In this document: one piece after another, positions 1 through 7,269 of the stretch | How the letters are laid out: each line of letters starts with the position of its first letter | How positions within the stretch are numbered: the first letter of the stretch is position 1 | NCBI RefSeq assembly: GCF_002218195.1 | Contig: NZ_CP022336.1 | Coordinates: 1,855,001 to 1,919,000 of the forward strand | Direction of reading: 5' to 3' | DNA: 64,000 nt | Origin: Sphingorhabdus sp. SMR4y | Lineage (GTDB): Bacteria; Pseudomonadota; Alphaproteobacteria; Sphingomonadales; Sphingomonadaceae | Made by a program: the position numbers and the translations under genes | The notes under the pieces: generated by a model | Told to the model about the DNA's origin: nothing | What the model saw: only the letters and a program-made list of their open reading frames with translations | Database searches by the model: none

Positions 1-1113
1 TGGCTGGCGGCGTGGCTGCTGGGCTGTTCGTTGTGGATCCGCACCGCGCTGACCTTTTTCTCGATCCCGCATTATACCCTGGTCGCGGAAATCTCGCAGG
101 ATTATCACGAGCGCAGCGCCCTGATGGGGCAGCGGACCGCCTTCCTGTTTCTCACCACCCTGCTGCTGCCCTCGGCCTGTCTCTATTTCCTGTTCGACGA
201 GGGCGCGGGCGGCGACGGCCGCTTTGTCGCGAGCAATTATGTGACCTATGGCTGGCTGTCGGCGCTGATCGTCTGGATCACCGCGACGGCCTGTATCGCC
301 GGGACCTGGAAATTTATCGGCCATACCAGGATCGACCCCGCGCGCGCGCCGTCGACGCCCGGCTTTGCCGGACTGTGGAGCGATTTTCTCTCCACCTTCC
401 AGAACCGCAATTTCCGCAATGTGCTTGCCTATGATCTGGGCGCAACCGCGTCCTATGGCATCACCGTTGCGCTCAACATCATCTTCTGGACCTATTTCTG
501 GGAATTGCAGGCGACCGAGATGGGGCTACTGCTCGGCCTGTCCGTGCTGATCGCGGTGCCGATCGCGATGGTCTTTCTGAAGACCGCCGGCCGGCGGATG
601 CCCAAGCATGACATTGTCAAATGGGCGGTGGTGGTGATGCTGCTCGACCTGTCCTGGCCCTATCTGCTGCGCTGGCTGGACCTGATCCCGGACAATGGCG
701 ATCCGGTGATTTTCGCCATTCTGGTGGTCCAGAATGCAGTCTTCATGAGCTTCTTCATCCTGCGGATCGTGGCGATCGCCTCGCTGACCGCCGACCTGAC
801 CGACGAGCACGAAGCCGAAACCGGGCTGCGGCAAGAAGGCGGATTCTACGCGGTGCTGCAGTTCACGACCAAGCTCGGCGGCGCGGTGGGGCCGCTCTAT
901 GGCGGCTTTGCCCTCGACCTGGTCGGGCTGGAGGAAGGCATGCGGCCGGGATCGGTGGAGCAATCATCGCTCGACGCGCTGGTCCTGATCGGCGCTGCCG
1001 CGATCGTGCCGCTGATGCTGCTGGCCTTTGTCTTCACCTTCCGCTTCTCGATGACCGAAGAACGGTTGCGACAAATCCAGGCGCTGATCGCCCGACGACG
1101 CCGGGACGAATAA
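1..1113 (+). CDS. MFS transporter, GPH (glycoside-pentoside-hexuronide:cation symporter) type, 5'-truncated
   Basis: An inner-membrane secondary transporter whose start lies upstream of the window; the reading frame is open from base 1. The stretch IPHYTLVAEISQDYHERSAL near the left edge is the family hallmark of GPH-type symporters (acidic and arginine-rich loop after TM4). About eight hydrophobic segments follow, ending in a basic tail (RLRQIQALIARRRRDE). The substrate cannot be told from sequence; family members move sugars or glycosides with Na+ or H+. It converges with the M3 peptidase gene across an 80-bp gap holding a hairpin. Confidence 0.85.
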   Translation, partial: WLAAWLLGCSLWIRTALTFFSIPHYTLVAEISQDYHERSALMGQRTAFLFLTTLLLPSACLYFLFDEGAGGDGRFVASNYVTYGWLSALIVWITATACIAGTWKFIGHTRIDPARAPSTPGFAGLWSDFLSTFQNRNFRNVLAYDLGATASYGITVALNIIFWTYFWELQATEMGLLLGLSVLIAVPIAMVFLKTAGRRMPKHDIVKWAVVVMLLDLSWPYLLRWLDLIPDNGDPVIFAILVVQNAVFMSFFILRIVAIASLTADLTDEHEAETGLRQEGGFYAVLQFTTKLGGAVGPLYGGFALDLVGLEEGMRPGSVEQSSLDALVLIGAAAIVPLMLLAFVFTFRFSMTEERLRQIQALIARRRRDE

Positions 1114-1138
1114 AAAGGGGAGCGCAACCGCACTCCCC
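1111..1138 (-). terminator. Rho-independent terminator of the M3 peptidase gene
   Basis: GGGGAG (1117-1122) pairs with CTCCCC (1133-1138), with an inner GC pair. On the minus strand the hairpin is followed at once by TTTTT (complement of 1112-1116). It may also slow transcription coming from the MFS gene, but the plus-strand tail TCTCTT is a poor U-tract. Confidence 0.6.
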
Positions 1139-1193
1139 TCTCTTAAACTTCATTCAGGCAACCGCGGCCTGTTTCACCGCGTCGCCCTCAGCC

Positions 1194-3395
1194 TCATTCA
1201 CCCGGTACGGGGAAGCCGCGCTTCTTGAGGATATATTTGACCTCCGGATCGCGGCCGCGGAATTCGCGATAGGCTTCGCCGCGGTCGGTTTCGTTGCCGG
1301 TCGCCAGAATGATCGAGCGGAAGCGTTCGGCGACCTCCTTGTCCCACGGGCTGCCGGCTTCTTCAAAGGCGGCCCAAGTGTCGGCGTCCATCGTTTCCGA
1401 CCAGAGATAGCTGTAATAGCCGGCCGAATAGGCGTCGGAGGAGAACAGATGGTTGAACTGCGGCAAGCGGTGCCGCATCACGATTTCCTTGGGCATGCCG
1501 ATTTCCGCCAGGGTTTCGCGCTCGAACGCATCGGGATCGGTCACCGGTTCTTCACGGTTGTGCAGCTTCATGTCGACAATCGCGCTGGACAGATATTCGA
1601 CCGTCGCAAAGCCCTCGTTGAAGGTTTTCGACTTGTTGATCTTGTCGACCAGTGCCTGCGGCATCGGCTCTCCGGTGTCGGCATGTTTCGCATAATTGTC
1701 GAGAATATAGCGCGTCAGCAGCCAGTTTTCATTCACTTGGCTCGGATATTCGACAAAGTCGCGCGGCGTGCCGGCGAGGCCCGGATAGGTGATGTCATAG
1801 TTGAGATAGTGCAGCGCGTGACCGAATTCGTGGAACAGGGTCGAGGCATCGTCGAGGCTGATCAGCGTCGGCTGTCCGTCGCCGCCCTTGACAAAATTGT
1901 TGTTGTTCGACGCCAGCACATAGCGGTTCTTGCCGCCCAGATCATGCTGGCTGCGATAGGTGGTCATCCACGCGCCCGACCGTTTGCCCTCGCGGGCATA
2001 ATTGTCGAGATAGAAGAGACCGACCAGCTTGTCGCCGCGCTTCACCTCGAAGGTCCGCACTTCCGGATCGAAGACCGGAACGCTGCCGGTATTTTCGGTG
2101 AAGGTCATGCCGTACAGCTTGCCCGCCGCATCGAACATGGCATCGACCATATTGTCGAGCTTGAAATAGGGTTTGATCTCGGCAGCATCGAGGTCATATT
2201 TCGCCTTGCGGACCTTTTCCGCATAGAAACGATAATCCCAGGGCGCGATGGTGATGCCCGCGCCTTCCTTGTCAGCCACCGCCTGCATGTCGGCGACTTC
2301 CTCCTTCACCCGGGCAACGGCAGCTGGCCAGACCTTCATCATCAGTTCCATCGCCGCTTCCGGATCCTTCGCCATCGTGTCGGCCATGCGATAATGGGCG
2401 TGGGTCTTGAACCCGAGCAGCTTGGCGCGATCGGCGCGAATCTTCAGGATTTTGGCAATGGTCGCGTTGGTGTCATTCTCGCCGCCATTGTCACCGCGGT
2501 TGATATAGGCGTTATAGACCTTCTCGCGCAGGTCGCGGCGAGTCGAGTTCTGCAGGAACGGCTGCATCACCGAACGGGTGTTTTTCAGCGCCCAGCCGGT
2601 CTTGCCCTGCGCTTCGGCAGCGGCCTTGATCGACGCGACAAAGCTGGCGGGCAGGCCGGCCAGATCGGCTTCGTCGGTCAGATAGATATAGCTTTCCTCG
2701 TCGGCCAGCACCTTGTTGGAAAAATCATTGAACGCTTTCGACAATTCGGTGTTCAGCGCGATCAGCTTTTGCTTGTCCGCCCCTTCGAGCAGCGCACCGT
2801 TGCGGACGAGTTGCTCGTAATTGCGTTCGACAAGACGCATCTGCTGCGCGTCGAGGCCGGCGGATTCCCGGTTGTCATAGACCGCCTTGGTCTTTTCGAG
2901 CAATTTTGGATCCAGTGCCAGTTCGTCAAAGAAAGCCGAGATTTTCGGCATCCATTCGCCCTGAATCTTGCGAATTTCCTCGTTCGACAGATTGCTGCTG
3001 TGGACACCCCAGATGGCGAACAGCTCGTTGGCATCATTACCGGCCAGTTCCATCGGCAGCGTGAAATTTTCGAAGGTCGGAGGCTCGGGATTGTCGCGGA
3101 TCGCAATCACCTCGGCCTTGACCTTGTCCATGGTCGCCTGAAAAGCGGCGGGGAAATCCGAAACATTGATCTCGTCCCAGGCCGGCACGCCGTCATAGGG
3201 GCCAGTCCACGGCTGGAGCACGCTATTCTCGCTGATATCAGCTGGGGCAGATTGCATCGCGCTCATTTTGTTCAATTCGGCTGTTGTCATTTTTTTTCCA
3301 TGATCGTCGGCGAGAGCAGGTGTCGCGGTCGCGCCAATCAGCGCGGCGCTGGACACGCCCAGAAAGAATTTGCGGGTGGAAATCGTGAATCGCAT
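1194..3395 (-). CDS. Exported M3-family zinc metallopeptidase (dipeptidyl carboxypeptidase-like)
   Basis: A zinc metallopeptidase of family M3 (Dcp/oligopeptidase A/thimet group), about 733 residues, the usual length for Dcp. The active-site motif HEFGHALH lies near residues 522-529, where the two His bind zinc and Glu is the general base. The N-terminus (MRFTISTRKFF, then a hydrophobic run ending in PALA) is a Sec-type signal peptide with a likely cut after ALA, so the enzyme probably works in the periplasm on short peptides. Single gene with its own terminator; convergent with the MFS gene. Dcp activity itself (removal of C-terminal dipeptides) is inferred from family membership. Confidence 0.9.
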   Translation of the reverse strand: MRFTISTRKFFLGVSSAALIGATATPALADDHGKKMTTAELNKMSAMQSAPADISENSVLQPWTGPYDGVPAWDEINVSDFPAAFQATMDKVKAEVIAIRDNPEPPTFENFTLPMELAGNDANELFAIWGVHSSNLSNEEIRKIQGEWMPKISAFFDELALDPKLLEKTKAVYDNRESAGLDAQQMRLVERNYEQLVRNGALLEGADKQKLIALNTELSKAFNDFSNKVLADEESYIYLTDEADLAGLPASFVASIKAAAEAQGKTGWALKNTRSVMQPFLQNSTRRDLREKVYNAYINRGDNGGENDTNATIAKILKIRADRAKLLGFKTHAHYRMADTMAKDPEAAMELMMKVWPAAVARVKEEVADMQAVADKEGAGITIAPWDYRFYAEKVRKAKYDLDAAEIKPYFKLDNMVDAMFDAAGKLYGMTFTENTGSVPVFDPEVRTFEVKRGDKLVGLFYLDNYAREGKRSGAWMTTYRSQHDLGGKNRYVLASNNNNFVKGGDGQPTLISLDDASTLFHEFGHALHYLNYDITYPGLAGTPRDFVEYPSQVNENWLLTRYILDNYAKHADTGEPMPQALVDKINKSKTFNEGFATVEYLSSAIVDMKLHNREEPVTDPDAFERETLAEIGMPKEIVMRHRLPQFNHLFSSDAYSAGYYSYLWSETMDADTWAAFEEAGSPWDKEVAERFRSIILATGNETDRGEAYREFRGRDPEVKYILKKRGFPVPGE

Positions 3396-3566
3396 CTATA
3401 AGTCTCCAAATATGGGATCCGCTGTCGCGGCTCGGCCCGAAGCGCCCTCGGCGCAATCGGGAACCGTCTAGCCAAAGCGAAGCGGAAACGCAAAAAAGGT
3501 TGCGTTGGAAATCAATTATTAGACGAACGACTGTTTATTGCCGATGAACGACATCGGAATATCCGC

Positions 3567-4415
3567 TTATTGCGGCCTCTCGGCCAGCAGCGCCCGGACC
3601 AGGGGTTGCAGATTCTCGTCATAGCGAGCGAGCATGACATGCTCTTCGGCATTTTCGAAATGACTGACCAGTTGCCGGCCGTTCCAGTAATGCAGGGCGA
3701 TGGCCGGCGGGTCGGCGACGATCATGTTGCGGCCATCGGGGACGTCCGGATCGATCGGGCTGAGATCCAGCGCCACCTGCGGCGCTGTCGATGCGCAGAT
3801 TGCCAGACTGATATCGCCCCACCAGGTGGAGATATTGCGGTGCAGATGGCCGGTTATCATGCCCTTGACCTGGTCATGACCCGCCACCGTTTCCGCCAGC
3901 CGGCTGACCCAGGGCTCTTCCGGATGGGTAGTCATCCACTCGATTCCGCTCTCGACCGGCGGATGGTGGAGGATCAGGATGACCGGCTTGTCCGGCTGCT
4001 CCGACAGGCGCGCGGAAAGCCAGGCGGCACGGGTCTCACAAAAAGCGCCGCCGTGGCGCCCCTCTTCCAGCGTGTCGAGAAACAGCAGCCGCAGCTCCGG
4101 CGTATCGACCTCATATTGGACAAAGCCGTCAGGGACCGGAACATCGGGAAACTGTTTGTGGAACGGCGCCCGCAGGTCGTGATTGCCGAGACACATGTGC
4201 ACCGGAAAAGGCACAACGGACAGGGCATTTTGCAGCCGCTGATAGCTTTCCTGATCGCCTCGGTCCACCAGATCACCGGTTGCCAGCAACAGATCGGGCT
4301 GCGGAGTCATCGCGCAAATCGCCTTGATCGCCTGATCGAGCCTCTTGCGGTTGAATTCTGCCGGATTGTCGGGGTCAAAGCCCAGATGAATATCCGTGAT
4401 CTGCGCCATTAACAT
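3567..4415 (-). CDS. CpdA-like metallophosphoesterase (putative cyclic-nucleotide phosphodiesterase)
   Basis: A calcineurin-like dinuclear-metal phosphoesterase of 282 residues, the size of class III 3',5'-cAMP phosphodiesterases (CpdA). All signature blocks are present: D8-x-H10, GDLVDRG (47-53), GNHD (77-80), HH (150-151) and GHLH (189-192). No signal peptide, so cytoplasmic. The start at 4415 is preceded by a strong GGGGAGGG ribosome site. It is the last gene of the minus-strand run whose first gene carries two cyclic-nucleotide-binding domains, so a cNMP-degrading role is attractive, but the substrate is not proven; relatives also hydrolyse other phosphodiesters. Confidence 0.8.
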   Translation of the reverse strand: MLMAQITDIHLGFDPDNPAEFNRKRLDQAIKAICAMTPQPDLLLATGDLVDRGDQESYQRLQNALSVVPFPVHMCLGNHDLRAPFHKQFPDVPVPDGFVQYEVDTPELRLLFLDTLEEGRHGGAFCETRAAWLSARLSEQPDKPVILILHHPPVESGIEWMTTHPEEPWVSRLAETVAGHDQVKGMITGHLHRNISTWWGDISLAICASTAPQVALDLSPIDPDVPDGRNMIVADPPAIALHYWNGRQLVSHFENAEEHVMLARYDENLQPLVRALLAERPQ

Positions 4416-4442
4416 AGACGCCCTCCCCTTTTTTCCTCTGCC

Positions 4443-6248
4443 CTAGCGCCGGGCAATCTGTTTCTCCGGCTTTGCCTGTTTGTCTTTCTGTTGTTCCTTG
4501 ATCAGCCAGGGTGCTCCGTCATCAGCATGGTAATCATGACACATGGCGCAGGTCGACGGTACGTCGGACGCTTCCTGGAATTCGCCGCCATGGCATTCGC
4601 GGCAGGTCTTGATGCCCGGCAGCAACAGATCGGTGGCCTGCTTGGACGCCGGTGCATCGTGACAGCTTTCGCAAGTTTCTTCTTTATGGGCGTCATGGCT
4701 GAACCAGCCCTTGCGCATATATCGGTCGGTCTGGGTCACCGGCTTTATGCCATAGTCGACCCGACCGCGTGCGGTCGGGGGAGTGACGCCGTGACAGTCG
4801 AAACAGGCCCCGCCCCGCGAGAACACCTCGCTGATCGCCAGATTCGCACGGCTCGGCCGGAAGCGAACGGCGCGAGCGTAATCGCTGGCAACTCGGATGT
4901 CGTTGCTTTCGCCCGGACGGCGGCGCTTCATTCCACCAAGATTGATCGGCCGGGCCGGGCCGGTGGACCTGTAATAGGCCCTGAGATCGGCCTGCACCAT
5001 CGCCGGTTCACCATGCCGCAAGGTCCGCACCGTGCCGCCAATCTCATCAAAGGCAAGGCTGTGGCACATGCTGCAGTCTTCTTTCATGTCGACCGGCTCA
5101 AAACGCACCCCCTTGGGATCGGGCGTATGGCAATCCTTGCAGACCAGCGAGGGGCCAAAACCATAATCCGCCGCGAGGCGCCGGCCCATTTGCGCGACAC
5201 CGCCGATCTTCGACAGATGCAGGTCATGGGGGAATTTGAGACCATTATTCTCGGTCGGCTTGTCATCCAGCGAAACGCGCTGGCGCAGCGGATCCTTGCC
5301 CCCCGGGCTGACCAGCACAGCAGGCCGGAATTGCGGATGTTCGATGCCGAAGTCCGACGCATTTTCCAGTTTTGTATCGGTCAACCGTGCATCCATCCCG
5401 TTGTGACAATCCGCGCAGAATTTTTGCGCAGTGGGTTCCATAGCACCGGCTCCCTCATGCTCGCTGTGACATTCGACACACCTGCCCGGCGGCTTGTTGA
5501 ACGCCGAGGCAAAAGCGGCACCGATTTTGCCGAAACCTTCCGGCTCGCCACGCGCGGTCAGCAGCCGTGGCTTGGCGGCATGGTCATGCGCATCATCCTC
5601 GTGGCAGGTGAGACAGGTCTTGTCCTGCACGGTGACAAAAGCGTCGACATGACAGGCCTGACAATCCTGCTCCAGCCCGTGATGCGCGCTGCTCAGCGCG
5701 CCGGCTGACCACATGGTGTCGGCATGGAACTGGTCGGGCCGTTCCTCAACCCCGCGCCAGGTTGCCCAAGTATAGATTGGCCAGGCCAGGAAGGCGACCA
5801 GAACCAGGGCGATGAACCCCCAGGCGCTGACCCGTTTACCCGGCAGCAGACCCTTGAGCGTGTAAATCGTCGACTCGCTGCGTGTTTCGGCGGAATCAGA
5901 CAAGGCCTCGACCCGTTTGACCGTCAGGACGATATCATCGCCCTCTTCGCTGACGACGATGACATGGCCACCAAAGCCGAGTTCGGCACCGGCAGACGGA
6001 TCGATGGTGACCGATATTCGGTGTTGCCCGTCGAGGGTAAAATTCTGGCCGGACGTGCTTTCGACAATGATCTGCCCGTCGTCGCGCTTGCGGATGACGG
6101 CATGATCCGGATTAACCGCAAGGTCGGGCAGATGAATCGCGTTGGTGGTGCTGCGGCCGACCCCGATTTCATCCGCCGGGAAAGGTTTGGACCGGGTAAT
6201 ATCCCGGCCGGCGGCTGTGGTTGTGATCTGGCGAACAATGAAGGTCAT
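4443..6248 (-). CDS. FHA domain fused to a membrane-anchored ten-CXXCH cytochrome c
   Basis: A 601-residue protein of unusual architecture. Residues about 1-110 form an FHA-like domain (VGRSTTNAIHL at 30-40, DHAVI at 48-52, N69), then a linker. One transmembrane helix follows at about 141-163, then a periplasmic part with ten CXXCH haem motifs starting at Cys 196, 212, 257, 278, 370, 392, 482, 526, 549 and 567. There is no cleavable signal peptide, so the topology is FHA in the cytoplasm and haems outside. In the FHA loop the usual Ser-Arg before the conserved His is Asn-Pro (NPDH), so phosphothreonine binding may be altered. The start has a GGAGAG site. It lies 16 bp after the cytochrome b-like gene and 28 bp before the phosphodiesterase gene. 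Probably an electron carrier or a sensor linking a cytoplasmic signal to periplasmic redox. Confidence 0.85.
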   Translation of the reverse strand: MTFIVRQITTTAAGRDITRSKPFPADEIGVGRSTTNAIHLPDLAVNPDHAVIRKRDDGQIIVESTSGQNFTLDGQHRISVTIDPSAGAELGFGGHVIVVSEEGDDIVLTVKRVEALSDSAETRSESTIYTLKGLLPGKRVSAWGFIALVLVAFLAWPIYTWATWRGVEERPDQFHADTMWSAGALSSAHHGLEQDCQACHVDAFVTVQDKTCLTCHEDDAHDHAAKPRLLTARGEPEGFGKIGAAFASAFNKPPGRCVECHSEHEGAGAMEPTAQKFCADCHNGMDARLTDTKLENASDFGIEHPQFRPAVLVSPGGKDPLRQRVSLDDKPTENNGLKFPHDLHLSKIGGVAQMGRRLAADYGFGPSLVCKDCHTPDPKGVRFEPVDMKEDCSMCHSLAFDEIGGTVRTLRHGEPAMVQADLRAYYRSTGPARPINLGGMKRRRPGESNDIRVASDYARAVRFRPSRANLAISEVFSRGGACFDCHGVTPPTARGRVDYGIKPVTQTDRYMRKGWFSHDAHKEETCESCHDAPASKQATDLLLPGIKTCRECHGGEFQEASDVPSTCAMCHDYHADDGAPWLIKEQQKDKQAKPEKQIARR

Positions 6249-6263
6249 ATTGGGCTCTCCATC

Positions 6264-7145
6264 CTACCAGTAGAAAAATACGCTGATGATATGCGCGGTG
6301 AGCGAAGCGATCAGCGCAAAAGTCATCGGAACATGAATATAGAGCCAGACCTGCAGCATCGCCTTGAGCTTCAGATGGCGGCGGACGCGGCCCAATGTGG
6401 ATTCCTTCTTCTCGAGCAGGGCCTCCACCTTGTCGAGCGGATCATCGCCGCCCATTTTCGGCTGATAGGCCCTCTCGCGGCGCAAGTCGGCCTGCGCCTG
6501 GCGGGTGGCACAATCGGGATATTTCCCGGAAATACGGCGGAAGAAGCCGCCGCCGAAGGGATCCTGTTCCAGCGACTGGAGCACCAGCGTGGCATGTTCC
6601 GCCGAAAGCGGCTGCGCTGCTTCGTGCAGCTGCCGGTCGAGAGAGCGGAGATTCTCGAGCATTTCGGTCTCGGTCATCTCGTCGCGATTGTCCGACAGCG
6701 CCTTCGGGATGGTCACATAGAAATAGATTCCGACGATGCCGGAAATGATCACGATCATCATGAACAGATAGGCGGCGGTGTGGATATTCCAGCCGAGCTG
6801 GAACCCGGTGTGCAAAGTACCGATCACGATCAGGCTGAGGCCGAGATAGATATGCGCAGAGGTCCAGGCCTTGAGCGACCACTGACCCGGTGTCATCGCC
6901 CGCTTGCGCACGCCCAGCATAGTAAGCCACAGGATCAGCAGCGCGCCGATCGTGCCGAGCGTATAGCCGTACCAGCTGCCGCCGTTATGCCGCGGCGACA
7001 CGTCGACAAGCAGATAGCTGACGATGCAGACCATCATGATCGCAGAGGATATTTTCAGCCAGCGGAAACCTGCATGTTTCAGGAAACCGTCGTGCATTGC
7101 GACTTTCTTGCGGCCGGAGGGGGCCGGGATGGCATTGCTGGCCAT
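6264..7145 (-). CDS. Membrane cytochrome b-like protein
   Basis: A 293-residue integral membrane protein with about five helices: roughly residues 32-50, 61-79, 97-114, 124-146 and 268-290. Histidines in or next to the helices (H98, H112, H122, H271, H285) could bind b haems. A soluble loop of about 120 residues (150-265, rich in charged residues and Arg-Lys) separates helix 4 from helix 5 and would face the cytoplasm if the N-terminus is inside. It sits between the FAD/Fe-S fusion gene and the FHA-cytochrome gene, which suggests it passes electrons across the membrane. The start has a GGGGGGAT site. I do not recognise a named family; the haem assignment is inference from the His pattern and context. 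Confidence 0.65.
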   Translation of the reverse strand: MASNAIPAPSGRKKVAMHDGFLKHAGFRWLKISSAIMMVCIVSYLLVDVSPRHNGGSWYGYTLGTIGALLILWLTMLGVRKRAMTPGQWSLKAWTSAHIYLGLSLIVIGTLHTGFQLGWNIHTAAYLFMMIVIISGIVGIYFYVTIPKALSDNRDEMTETEMLENLRSLDRQLHEAAQPLSAEHATLVLQSLEQDPFGGGFFRRISGKYPDCATRQAQADLRRERAYQPKMGGDDPLDKVEALLEKKESTLGRVRRHLKLKAMLQVWLYIHVPMTFALIASLTAHIISVFFYW

Positions 7146-7184
7146 TATAGGGATCCCCCCATTGCTGCGAGCTCTTGGACCGTG

Positions 7185-7243
7185 CGTGCTGAGCTTGTCG
7201 AAGCACCGCGTCTTGCCATCTGTGCTTCGACAAGCTCAGCACG
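7185..7243. repeat. Perfect 22-bp inverted repeat (REP-like), 15-bp loop
   Basis: Bases 7185-7206 and 7222-7243 are exact reverse complements; the core reads GAGCTTGTCGAAGCAC and its complement. No T-run follows on either strand, so it looks more like a REP/BIME-type repeat than a terminator. It lies between the first and second genes of the minus-strand redox run and could form a stable RNA hairpin there. A related single-arm sequence (CTTCGACAGGCTCAGG) occurs near 60335-60350. Confidence 0.8.
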
Positions 7244-7269
7244 AACGGCATGATTAGAAAGCCCCGACA

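Noticed and set aside
621-3401. A plus-strand open frame of over 900 codons running through the MFS end and the M3 peptidase
   Set aside because: It is the antisense of the M3 peptidase, whose HEFGHALH motif, signal peptide and family length are clear; the plus-strand protein is Arg/Gly/Ala-rich with no domain.
7185-7243. Inverted repeat as a terminator
   Set aside because: No T-run on either side; sequence matches a REP-like family instead.
5724-7253. A plus-strand 509-codon frame opposite the FHA-cytochrome and cytochrome b-like genes
   Set aside because: No motif or start signal; the minus strand carries CXXCH motifs and clear ribosome sites.
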